From Deltaproteobacteria bacterium (GTDB taxonomy: Bacteria; Myxococcota; Kuafuiibacteriia; Kuafuiibacteriales; Kuafuiibacteriaceae): DNA of 64,000 nucleotides. Below are positions 53,852 to 62,363 of this stretch, one piece after another. The DNA lies in contig JADJBV010000001.1 of the NCBI GenBank assembly GCA_016703535.1, positions 434,001-498,000 of the forward strand. The letters are read 5' to 3'. The notes beneath the pieces were generated by a model, which saw only the letters and a program-made list of their open reading frames with translations, searched no databases and was not told where the DNA came from. Numbering within the stretch: position 1 is the stretch's first letter; each line of letters opens with the position of its first letter. Made by a program: the position numbers and the translations under genes.

Positions 53852-54059
53852 GACGCGAGCAGGAGCGATGAGACCGATCGCAGATCGACCATCTTCACGT
53901 GGTTGAGGCACCCGCGGGTGTTTGGCTGCGACAAGGACGGCTGGCGATACCCCTGCGGTAGCCCAAATACCTCGGGGGGCCGCGGCCTTGCGGGTTGGTT
54001 TTGGGGGCAACCTTTCTGCCAGCGCGCCGATAACTCCGACTTCGAGGTTGGAGAACGTC

Positions 54060-54803
54060 ATGACGGAACCCAAGGCCATCGGCCCCCGCACCACGAACGT
54101 CCCTGCTCAACACCGTGACGCGATCGCCGCCGAGCTCAAGAAGGTCACCGGCCCGGTGCGTCACGCGCTTCACGGTACCATCGACGTCTACTTCGAGACC
54201 CATCGGTATTTGGCGAGCCCGGAAGTGAGCCTGGCCGGAGCCAAGACCATCGCGACGCTCTCGGCACAGCTGGCGCAGCGCCTCCCGACCGAACAGGCTC
54301 AGTCCTTCATCGTGAACTTCCGGGAAGGGCTGCGCGCAGAACACAACCAACGCCAGGCCCTCACCAACGCCCTCGGCCGATTCCTCAGCAGCTCCGACTC
54401 TCTGGTGAAGGCGGAGTCCGCCCTGGAGCTTGCCGCGGCGCTCCCCGGCTACCTCCAACGGCAGCCGAGCTGGGATCAGGTGCGAGAGCGGGTGGTCTAT
54501 GCTCTCGAACACAATACCGATGGGATGTATATCGAGGTGCCGCGCGTCGGCCGTCGCCTCGACAGTGGCAAGGTCGAGTTGTCCTACGCGATCACTCCCG
54601 AGGCGCTGCGCACGGCGCTCACCACGCTCATTGAGCAGCCCACGGTGCCGGAGTTGACGCCCCGCAAGATCCGCACCCTCGACGACTCGCAGAAGGCGCC
54701 AGGCTCCTTCGTCGAGTGCTTCATCGACGGCAAACGTACCTTCGTGCCCGAAGCAGATACGGTCGGCGTCTCCGGTGTGAGCTACTGGATCGAACCCAAG
54801 TAG
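54060..54803 (+). CDS. Hypothetical helical protein
   Basis: 247 aa from the ATG at 54060 (GGAG 7 bases upstream); the frame opens at 53922. Mostly alpha-helical and hydrophilic, with no signal peptide. The end SYWIEPK and the motif LDSGKVELSYAITPEALRTA stand out, but no family is recognised. The codon pattern is a little less GC3-biased than its neighbours. The 224-bp stretch before it has no gene. Function unknown. Confidence 0.6.
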   Translation: MTEPKAIGPRTTNVPAQHRDAIAAELKKVTGPVRHALHGTIDVYFETHRYLASPEVSLAGAKTIATLSAQLAQRLPTEQAQSFIVNFREGLRAEHNQRQALTNALGRFLSSSDSLVKAESALELAAALPGYLQRQPSWDQVRERVVYALEHNTDGMYIEVPRVGRRLDSGKVELSYAITPEALRTALTTLIEQPTVPELTPRKIRTLDDSQKAPGSFVECFIDGKRTFVPEADTVGVSGVSYWIEPK

Positions 54804-54942
54804 GGCGGATCGCCGCCCAACGGCGTGGGGCTCCCGAAAGCACCGACATCGACACCGCTGGCTCCAGAGTCGGGTGGTGGCGCTCACGTCCCGGCCAGGG
54901 CTTGGGCGGTGGTCGACCCCGGTGCAAACTCTCCGCCCCAAG

Positions 54943-56778
54943 ATGATGACGCCTCGTTTTGCCTTCTGGGTTATCCCATTCCTCTTCGCGGCCTGCTCGA
55001 GCGCGCCGGAAGACGGCGATGCCGGCACTCCAGACAGCGGGTTCAGCGCCAATGACAGCGGGGCTCGGCTGGATGCCGGCAGCGACGCGTCAGTCCAGGA
55101 CGGCGCTGCCGACGGGGGTTTCAGCGACGTGGGCTTCAACGCCGACGCCACCCCAGGGGACGCCACCCGCAGCGACGCTGCGGCCGCCGTGCGCCTTAGC
55201 GACGATGTTTTGGTCCGCCCGCTGCGATTCAGCACCGACGGTCAGTGGCTCGCCTATTGGGAGCGCTACTCGGAGGCCGCGTCCCAGACCAACACCAACG
55301 GTCGCCTCCACCAATACCAAGTGAACACCGGTACCGACTTTCAGATCGGCTCCAACATCTCCCCCCTGGGCTTGCGCTTTAGCGATGACTGGAGCCGCGT
55401 GCTCTACTTCAAGAGCCTCACCAATACACTGAATGGAATGGCCTTCGCCTACGATCGGGTCGCGGGCACCTCGTTCACCTTGGGGAACGCCACCTTCGCC
55501 GGACCTCTCTTGGCCAAGGACGGGACGAGTGCGGTGGTGGCCGAAAACTACGTGTTGGCCAACGGCACCGGAGACGTACTCCGCTTTGACTGGCCCGCCG
55601 GAACCAGCACCCCACTCGGCCAAGGCGACCTGATCCAAGATCACGATCTGCCTCGCTGGTTCCTCTATGTGGACGGCACCGGCTCGATGCACTTGGCCCG
55701 GCCGGGGAGCGATCAAACCGTCGGGGTCGACGTCGAGCCGCGCAGCGTCGTGGTCAGCGCCGACAAGAGCACCATCGTTTTTGTGCGGGCAGTGGGCGCC
55801 CAAGGCGGGGCCCTGGAGCGCTTCGATGCCCAAGGCACCGTGGAGCCCGTCTCGGCCAATGTGCGGCCCAACCTCGTCCGAGTCTCGAGTGATGGCACCC
55901 GGATCATCTACGGCAGCGGCGCCAACGCCGCCACCATCACCAGCCTCTCGTTGAGCGTAGTCGGCTCGGCGGTGGTCCCGATCGCCACCGACGTGGTGGC
56001 GGCCTCGGTGGCGATCGGTGCGTCGCTCCAAGCGGCGGCCTATTGCATCTCGACCGGCCCGGGGGTGGGTGATCTCTACCGCTGGACCGAAGCCGGCGGC
56101 GCGCAGCGGGTGGCCTCCGGAGTCAGCACCGAGGTGCGGTCGTGGATCGCCGAAGACGGCTCGGCGGTGGTCTACTTCACCGGCTTCGAGTCCGCGGCGC
56201 GCCGCGGCCAACTCCACCGCTACACCAACGGCCAGTCCACGGTCCTCGGGGAGAACGTCTCGAGCGCTGGCCTCTCTTTTACGCCCAACCTGGAGCGCTT
56301 GGCCTTCGTCCAAAACGCCACCGCGGATCGGGGTGCCCTGATGATCTTCACTGGCGCGGCGCCGATCATGATCGCCGCCGAGGTCGCGGCCCAGACCACC
56401 TCTGGGGGGGAGGTCGGCTACTACACCTCTCCCGCCCTCGATCGGGTCGTGGCCCACGTGCCGGGCGCTTCAATGTCGATCGGCAGCTTGGTGGGTTGGC
56501 GCGAAGGCAGCAGCCCAGGGACCATCGCCGGTGGCGTCCCTTCCGGATCGTGGCGCATCAGCCCCGACGGCCGCACCCTGGCGTTCCTCGCGGACTTCGT
56601 CGACGAGACCAGCGGGGCCGATCACGGCACCCTTCAGGTCTCGAGTGAACAAAACCCCACCCCCACCACCGTGCACCCCTCGGTGGGCCGCTCCTTGAGT
56701 TTGTCCAATTCCCACCTGGCCTTTGTGGTGGTCGGCGGCACCCTCGAGGATGGCCTGTACCTGACCGCGCTCCCCTGA
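54943..56778 (+). CDS. Propeller-type surface lipoprotein
   Basis: 611 aa from the ATG at 54943. Signal RFAFWVIPFLFAAC with lipobox FAAC, then an 80-residue Asp/Gly/Ser/Ala linker. The rest is a TolB/WD40-like propeller with many strands of the type LRFSTDGQWLAYWERY, GLRFSDDWSRVLYFK, VRVSSDGTRIIYGSG and RISPDGRTLAFLADF. The family is common in Myxococcota and its function is unknown. The frame opens at 54874, but residues before the double ATG do not look like a signal. Confidence 0.75.
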   Translation: MMTPRFAFWVIPFLFAACSSAPEDGDAGTPDSGFSANDSGARLDAGSDASVQDGAADGGFSDVGFNADATPGDATRSDAAAAVRLSDDVLVRPLRFSTDGQWLAYWERYSEAASQTNTNGRLHQYQVNTGTDFQIGSNISPLGLRFSDDWSRVLYFKSLTNTLNGMAFAYDRVAGTSFTLGNATFAGPLLAKDGTSAVVAENYVLANGTGDVLRFDWPAGTSTPLGQGDLIQDHDLPRWFLYVDGTGSMHLARPGSDQTVGVDVEPRSVVVSADKSTIVFVRAVGAQGGALERFDAQGTVEPVSANVRPNLVRVSSDGTRIIYGSGANAATITSLSLSVVGSAVVPIATDVVAASVAIGASLQAAAYCISTGPGVGDLYRWTEAGGAQRVASGVSTEVRSWIAEDGSAVVYFTGFESAARRGQLHRYTNGQSTVLGENVSSAGLSFTPNLERLAFVQNATADRGALMIFTGAAPIMIAAEVAAQTTSGGEVGYYTSPALDRVVAHVPGASMSIGSLVGWREGSSPGTIAGGVPSGSWRISPDGRTLAFLADFVDETSGADHGTLQVSSEQNPTPTTVHPSVGRSLSLSNSHLAFVVVGGTLEDGLYLTALP

Positions 56779-56965
56779 GACCGACGCTCGAGGGCCGGTC
56801 GTACCGAGGTGACCGGTCGGGATCGACCCCACTGGGCTCGCAGAGGAGAAGTGTGGGGCGGGTGGCCAGGTCGGGCTGCTTGGCGAGGGAGATGTCGCGC
56901 CGGGCCACTTGGGGTGTGAGCCGGAGCTTCTGAAGTTGAGGGGGAGTGTTCGAGTTGGGGATCGG

Positions 56966-57610
56966 TCAGGGGCTTGGGGCGCGGGACGAATAAAGGTGGG
57001 GCAGCAGGTGCTCGAAGAGGCCGACCTCTTCGACGTTGTGGGTCAACCAGGCGATCCCCATCGCGTCGGAGAATACGCGAGGTCGCACCAAGCGGTTGAA
57101 CAGCCAACCGAAGGGACCGGGCGGTGCGCCCACCACCATGCGGGAACGGTAGGTGGCGCCAACGGTGGTCCTCCCGAAGTGGTGCTCGAGCCGGAACACC
57201 TCGACGCCAAGGATCTCGCGCACCAAGGTGATGCCGGTGTCGTCCAGCTTCCCGACCCGCTCGACCGAATCCACGTAGTGATTGGGGTCGGCGCCGAAGG
57301 CCTCGACGATTCGAAAATACGCACCTTGTCCGCTTCCGCCTCCCGGAGCTCGGCGGGCCAGGGCCCAGTGGATGTGATCGACGGGGTGCCACAGGAGGTA
57401 ACGCGGATATGTGACGCCCTCGTGCACCATCTCGTCCCCGAGGTTCTCGAACCACCATCGCAACATCGCTGGGGTCACCCCTCGGATCACGTCGTGTTCG
57501 ATGGTCATCGCCAACTGGCCCGAGGGGAGCCGCTCGTGGGTCGTCTTTGCGGAGCTCACGGGCTTGAGCGGCCCGAGCAGCGGCCGAGGTGGCAAGATGG
57601 GCAGGCGCAT
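56966..57610 (-). CDS. DAPG hydrolase (PhlG)-like protein
   Basis: 214 aa. Features of the PhlG/DAPG-hydrolase group: VTPAMLRWWFENLGDEM, YLLWHPVDHIHWAL (zinc ligand region), VFRLEHHFGR, and LTHNVEEVGLFEHLLP with possible Glu/His ligands. PhlG cleaves the carbon-carbon bond of 2,4-diacetylphloroglucinol using a zinc ion. Here no phl genes are near, so the substrate may be another acyl-phenol or diketone. Ligand residues need an alignment. A TAGCCT box lies 13 bases before the ATG. Confidence 0.7.
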   Translation of the reverse strand: MRLPILPPRPLLGPLKPVSSAKTTHERLPSGQLAMTIEHDVIRGVTPAMLRWWFENLGDEMVHEGVTYPRYLLWHPVDHIHWALARRAPGGGSGQGAYFRIVEAFGADPNHYVDSVERVGKLDDTGITLVREILGVEVFRLEHHFGRTTVGATYRSRMVVGAPPGPFGWLFNRLVRPRVFSDAMGIAWLTHNVEEVGLFEHLLPHLYSSRAPSP

Positions 57611-57631
57611 GACGCGGGCGCCCAGGCTACC

Positions 57632-58051
57632 TCAGCCCGGAACGTGGTCGCTACGGCCTCCAGACGTTCCCCGCAGATCGACGTCCCGCTCGGCCGCTCG
57701 GTCGATGATCGCCATCCGGCTGGCAAACCGAGGGACCAAGCCCGGCGAGTACCCGGGGACTTCACTGTCGCGTTCCGAACTCACCCCTGCCACGTGTCCG
57801 AACGCTCCGACCTCGGTCAACGACACCTCGCCATTCGCCTCGAGGAGATCACCGGGTGCGGCTGGCCCTTCCGTGCTGCTGGGGATGCCGATGTTGGACC
57901 TCCCCAGTATCCCAGGCTTCTCCTCAGCGAACGTAGTGGGGGTGTCGTCGTCGGCGCAACCGCAATGGCCTTCCTGTGCTGGCCCGGCGTCCGGGCGCTG
58001 CAGACCCCGGCCCCCAGCTGAGCTGGCGACGGCCCGCCCCCAAAAAGACAC
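57632..58051 (-). CDS. Doubtful short open frame
   Basis: 139 codons from a GTG. Residues such as VPRFASRMAIIDRAAERDVD look protein-like, and base use is less biased than in low-complexity frames, but there is no ribosome site, homology or domain I can recognise. Overlapping frames on the other strand are equally long. Listed only because nothing else fills this stretch. Confidence 0.2.
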   Translation of the reverse strand: MSFWGRAVASSAGGRGLQRPDAGPAQEGHCGCADDDTPTTFAEEKPGILGRSNIGIPSSTEGPAAPGDLLEANGEVSLTEVGAFGHVAGVSSERDSEVPGYSPGLVPRFASRMAIIDRAAERDVDLRGTSGGRSDHVPG

Positions 58052-58117
58052 TCAGGGCCCGACGCGGCATCATCAGTATCTTAAGTAGATTCCATTGAAG
58101 CGATAGCCGCCCCAACT

Positions 58118-58236
58118 CAGGCCCCGCACCTCCAGCCGACGCCAACAGCCCCGCACCTCCAGCCCCCGCCTCAAGCTGACTCCGCGCCAACAGCCCCGCG
58201 CCTCCAGCCGACGCCAACAGCCCCGCGCCTCCAGCC
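58118..58236. repeat. 27-bp degenerate direct repeats
   Basis: Four partial copies of CAGCCCCGCGCCTCCAGCCG followed by ACGCCAA begin near 58118, 58146, 58191 and 58218. GC-rich and non-coding. Confidence 0.6.
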
Positions 58237-58257
58237 ACACTCCACCCACGCTCGCAG

Positions 58258-58385
58258 CTTCGGCGTAGGCGGGGGACCCTCTCCCGTAGCGAACAGTCTG
58301 GGGCAGGAGGGTGGGGGCCCCAGGGGGCCCAGGACGGGCCCCTCTGTTCGCGAGGGAGAGGGTCCCCCCGCCGAAAGCCGAAGCG
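58258..58385. repeat. Long imperfect inverted repeat (hairpin element)
   Basis: Arms of about 38 bases: the left arm runs from CTTCGGCG through GGGGGACCCTCTCCC to GCGAACA (58258-58295), and the right arm from TGTTCGCGAGGGAGAGGGTC to CCGAAG (58345-58385). The loop of about 50 bases has its own GGGCCC-rich symmetry. It may be a REP/MITE-type element or a transcription stop. Confidence 0.65.
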
Positions 58386-58433
58386 CACCTCAGCCCTCGC
58401 AACCCACCTTGCGCCTCCCACGCCCCATCTCCC

Positions 58434-58590
58434 AAGCCGCGCCTCCCAAGCCGCGCCTCCGACGCCGCGCCTCCCACGCCGCGCCTCCGACGCCGCGCCT
58501 CCGACGCCGCGCCTCCCAAGCCGCGCCTCCCAAGCCGCGCCTCCGACGCCGCGCCTCCAAGCCGCGCTCTCAAGCGGCGCCTACCAAGCC
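58434..58590. repeat. 14-bp tandem repeat array
   Basis: About eleven near-tandem copies of AAGCCGCGCCTCCC or ACGCCGCGCCTCCG. The 14-bp period is not a multiple of 3, so it does not code a repeated peptide. Ends about 45 bases before the DUF1501 stop (58635). Confidence 0.7.
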
Positions 58591-58634
58591 GCGCCGCCCA
58601 GCTCTCGCAACCGAGCCGCGGCAGCCCCGCGAGC

Positions 58635-60008
58635 TCAGGCCAACAAGGCCCCGATCGGGTCGCTGCGAAGGTACGAGGGATCCAGGCCGTTGGCCCGCAA
58701 CAAGGTGGCGATGACGTGTTTGGGAGAGACGTTGACCACTCGGCCACTCGAGATCTCTTCCGCGCTCGGTTGGCCCACCCCGCGGCCGGTGGCCAACTCC
58801 ATGGTCAAGGGCATCTGGCCGATGTCGGCGCTTTTGCCGACGGTCAAGCCACGCTTGAGGCCCGGGCCCGCCACCAGGCAGGAGTTGCCAAGGAAGTGGT
58901 CCCGGCCCCGGAGGTTGTTGAACAGCGGGGTGCGGCCGAACTCGCTGAACACCATGATTGTGGTGTTGTCGAACATCGACTGCCCGCCGCCGTTGGGCTC
59001 GGGGGTCGCCTTCAGATCGCTCACCAAAGAGGCCAGGGCCCGCCAACCGCGTTCTTGGCGGGGTGCTTGGTCATCGGCCCAGTTGGAGTGGGTGTCGAGG
59101 CCGTCGGTAACCCGCACCGAAACACATTGGCTGACCTCCTTCTTCAGGGCTTGGGCCGCGACGAAGGCCATCACCTCCGGAGAGTTGGGGAGCGCAGTGT
59201 CACCGCCGCCGATGTTGTACAGGGCCCTTAGGCCGTTCATCTCGGCGTCAGTGCGCTGCAGGTTGAAGATCTCACCGAGCTGTTGTTCCAAGTAGCTGCG
59301 GGCCCGTTGTTGGTTGGCCAACAAGGTGCTGGCCAGGCCGTCCCGATCGAGCTTCCTCGAAACACATCCTGGCGTCTCGTCCTGGTAGAGCTGCACCGCT
59401 CGGACCACCCCGGGATCGATCTCGGTGAAGGGCGTCAACGCCACCAGAAGATCGGCGATGCTGTTGACGGTCAGCGCGGTGGCGAAGTTGGGCACGCCGT
59501 CGGCGAAGGACTCGACGCCGGCCGAGACGTGGGGGATCGGCGAGAGATCACCCAGCTGGGCCGCGATCTCGGCGGGGGTCGAAGAGCCGACCGCCTGCAA
59601 GCCGCGGGGGAATCGTCCGGTGATGAAATAACGCCGCCCGACCTCGTGGCTGGCGGTGTCCATGCCGATCCCGTGGATCACCGAAAAGTCGGCGGCGTGG
59701 GCCAACATGTCGGGGCTGAAGGCGGGGCCGAAGGTGTGGTTGCCCGCCCGCTGCAGGCCCCGGGCCTGGTAGACGCCGGGCAGCTGATCCCAGCCCAGGT
59801 CGATCTGGTTCGCCGCGGCCGTGGTGGTGGCGGGATCTCGGGGGTCCAAACCCAGCAGCTGATCCCAGCCGCCGTCGAAGTAGGCGAAGAGGAAACGTCG
59901 TTTTTGGGCTTGGGCCAAGGCCCGGCGTGGGAAGACGTTGCCCAAAAAGAGGCTGCCGGCCGAAAGGGCGGCGGCCGAGAGGAAACGACGTCGATTGGAG
60001 GACATCAT
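58635..60008 (-). CDS. DUF1501 (sulfatase-fold) Tat-exported protein
   Basis: 457 aa. Tat signal NRRRFLSAAALSAGSLFLG; ribosome site AAGGAG 7 bases before the ATG. DUF1501 features: FLFAYFDGGWDQLLGLD, VIHGIGMDTASHEVGRRYFI, VRVTDGLDTHSNWADDQ, IMVFSEFGRTPLFNN and GRDHFLGNSCLVAGPGLK. Such proteins are alkaline-phosphatase-fold enzymes or carriers of unknown activity and are nearly always encoded beside DUF1800, DUF1549/1553 or DUF1592/1588 partners. It is last in a four-gene operon. Confidence 0.92.
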   Translation of the reverse strand: MMSSNRRRFLSAAALSAGSLFLGNVFPRRALAQAQKRRFLFAYFDGGWDQLLGLDPRDPATTTAAANQIDLGWDQLPGVYQARGLQRAGNHTFGPAFSPDMLAHAADFSVIHGIGMDTASHEVGRRYFITGRFPRGLQAVGSSTPAEIAAQLGDLSPIPHVSAGVESFADGVPNFATALTVNSIADLLVALTPFTEIDPGVVRAVQLYQDETPGCVSRKLDRDGLASTLLANQQRARSYLEQQLGEIFNLQRTDAEMNGLRALYNIGGGDTALPNSPEVMAFVAAQALKKEVSQCVSVRVTDGLDTHSNWADDQAPRQERGWRALASLVSDLKATPEPNGGGQSMFDNTTIMVFSEFGRTPLFNNLRGRDHFLGNSCLVAGPGLKRGLTVGKSADIGQMPLTMELATGRGVGQPSAEEISSGRVVNVSPKHVIATLLRANGLDPSYLRSDPIGALLA

Positions 60009-60031
60009 GGATAGGCTCCTTAAAACCCGCT

Positions 60032-60643
60032 CTAGTAGAGGAGGAACTCGGGTGAGGTGAAGAGGGCGATGCAGGCCGCTTCGTAGCCGGCCAACTCGGT
60101 GCCACCGCCGGTCACCCCGGCTTCGTAGACCCGAGAGAGCCGGGCCACGTAAGGCGCCGCCGCTTCGCCGTCGATGCCGGTGAAGCGCACCAAGAGGTTG
60201 GCCAGGTTCTCTTCTTTGCTCGTGTAGCGCAGGAACACCCGTTGATCGACGGCCCGCAGGGGTTCGGCGTCCCGGAGTTGGCCGCAGATAATGCCGCCCA
60301 GATCCATCATGAACTTCATGAACAGCGGGGAAGGGGACAAGGACTCTTCGGTGACCTTGACGTAGTCGGGGCGACCCAAGGTTAAGGCCAGGTTTTCGGG
60401 GATCTTGACGGTGCCGGGGCCCAGGTTGCCGATCTGCTCGATCGAACGCTCCAGCTGGTCGACCGAAAGTCGCCGCGGGCCACGGGACAAGATCGAGAGG
60501 TCCCCCATCGACGGGTGATCGACCGGGAGGTCGGGCACCATCACCTCGGTGACGGGCGGCCGGGCCCGAGGTGGATCCACGGGCGTGGCCTCTTCGCCGC
60601 AGGCCACGAGCAACACCAGCGGGACAATCACAACACTACGCAT
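60032..60643 (-). CDS. Lipoprotein of DUF1501 operon
   Basis: 203 aa. Signal RSVVIVPLVLLVAC with lipobox LVAC; AGGAGC 5 bases before the ATG. The mature part has a Pro-rich start, a helical domain with two Cys, and ends FTSPEFLLY. Unrecognised family. It lies 23 bases before the DUF1501 gene, so it probably works with it at the cell surface. Longer frames upstream are only open reading through the previous gene. Confidence 0.65.
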   Translation of the reverse strand: MRSVVIVPLVLLVACGEEATPVDPPRARPPVTEVMVPDLPVDHPSMGDLSILSRGPRRLSVDQLERSIEQIGNLGPGTVKIPENLALTLGRPDYVKVTEESLSPSPLFMKFMMDLGGIICGQLRDAEPLRAVDQRVFLRYTSKEENLANLLVRFTGIDGEAAAPYVARLSRVYEAGVTGGGTELAGYEAACIALFTSPEFLLY

Positions 60644-60675
60644 GATCAGCTCCTGTAGAGGACGGGTCCTGAGGT

Positions 60676-62359
60676 TCACGGCTCCCTCCGGTAGGCGGGC
60701 AAGGTGACGATCGCCTTCAGCAGGTCCTTCAGGTTGTAGTTCGCCGCCTCGAAGCGCGCGGCCAACCCGGGCAACACGTCGGTCTCTTCGGCCACCGTCG
60801 GCTCCCGGCGCATCATCTGGATCCAAAACTTGCGCACGGTGCAGCGGGCGAAGCGGCCTTCGGTGAGGGACTCGGCGACCAGGTGGGTCGGGCCGTCTTC
60901 GATGAACGCGCCCTCTTGGGGGGTACGGAACACGTAGGCGTTGAGGGCCCCGACGTAGGGCTGCTCTTCGGTGCTGGGATCCAGTTCGTAGAAGCGGATG
61001 CACTCGAACAACAACTCGACGTTGGCGATCGGCGGCGTGCAACGGCCGTCGAGGCGGCTGGGGAAGCGATCGTTCGGCAGGTGCATGAAGCCGTATTCGG
61101 CGAAGCGACCCCAGTGGGCGGCCATCGGCTCCAGGGCCTGGTGGCAAGAGTCACAACCACAACGTTGGGTCAGATCTTGCCGCTGGGAGCAGGGCTCGAA
61201 GGGCGAGGGCAAGGGTCCGTTGGGGATGAAGCTGGAACACTCGAAGGCGTTGTAGAAGCGGTGGGCCCGGGACCGGTTGGTGGAGAAGCGCAGCAGGTAT
61301 CCCGGAGTGGTCAAGATGCCGGCGTGGCGCCCGCCGCGCTGAACGGTGCGCCACCCCTTGTTGTCGAAGGTGAGGTCGGGTGGCGCGGCGCTGGCGTCGG
61401 GTTCGGTCAAGAGGTCCAGGTTCAACTTGGACATCCACCGCAGGTAGTGGGCCAAGGGGCCGTTGAACTCGACCTCTTTGGTGGTCAACACCTCGTAGTA
61501 GGGGCGGCCTTCTCGCACCACCTTGTCGGTGATCCGCAACATCTGGCCCAAGATCGCCTTCCTTGATCTCGGCCCGGGTCTCGTCGGTGGCGCAATAAGC
61601 CAGGTTGGGGCCACAACCACAGCCTGGCGCGAACGAAGCGAAGCGCCCGCCGCAGTCGACCTGCGCGTTGCGGAAGGGCGCCGCCGTATACTGAGTCGCG
61701 AAGGTGTCGATGCCCTGGCAGGTCCCCTCCAGGAAGGGGTACCGTTCGGCGGGGCCAGGGCACACCGGCGCGGTCACCGCGGGTTGGGCGTCCAGGCCGC
61801 AGACCTTGATGCGGGTGCCCGGGGCCCAATACGGCTCCACCTCCACGTAGCCCTCTTGGTAGGCGACCACTTCGCCGCCCACCTCGACCGGGGTCATGAT
61901 CAGGTTGCCTTCACCATCGAACTCGGCCGGCTCGGCCTTGCACGGCACGAAGATGTTCCCTTCGCCCACGGCTCGAGTGAAGACGCCGCGGAGCGCCGAG
62001 TAGTACACGATCAGGCCCGGCGCCATCTCGTACGGATAAAGCATGTACGTTTCGCCCGGGATCTCGATCTGGTCGATGTTCGGCCAGAGCAGGTTCTGGT
62101 GATAACGCAGCAAGGTCTGGCGCAGGCCATCGCTGGCCAACATCTCATCGACCAAGGCCTCCGGGACCTCGGCTTCGCCCCGTTGGGCTTCGATCTCGGC
62201 GCCGCTCGGGGTGGTGCCCCGCAGATCCAAGGAGAGGCGCCGCAATAGGCGTTGACCTTCGAGGGGGGTGGAGACGTCGCAGCTCTCCTCGGCCAGGAGG
62301 GCACTCGGCAGAGAGGTCAAGACGCCAGAGAAGATCATACAAAGGTACTTGAGGTTCAT
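60676..62359 (-). pseudogene. DUF1592/DUF1588-like exported cytochrome-type protein, one-base frameshift
   Basis: The first part (62359 to about 61558) reads in one frame: a signal (MNLKYLCMIFSGVLTSLPSA), then LRRLSLDLRGTTPSGAEIEA, a motif shared with DUF1549/DUF1592-type proteins. The second part (about 61557 to 60676) continues in another frame from AILGQMLRITDKVV. One extra base in GAAGGCG near 61557 separates ATDETRAEIK from AILGQ. The second part carries CDSCHQALEPMAAHWGRFAE (DUF1588-like CxxCH motif) and FWIQMMRREPTVAEE. GGAG precedes the ATG at 62359. The break may be sequencing error or real. Confidence 0.75.
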
Positions 62360-62363
62360 GGCT

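Noticed and set aside
58434..58590. CRISPR array
   Set aside because: Units are 14 bp and abut one another without unique spacers; no cas gene is near.
58073..59231. Long open frames over the repeat region (both strands)
   Set aside because: They translate the 14-bp and 27-bp repeats into low-complexity Arg/Gly/Ala/Pro and then run antisense to the DUF1501 gene.
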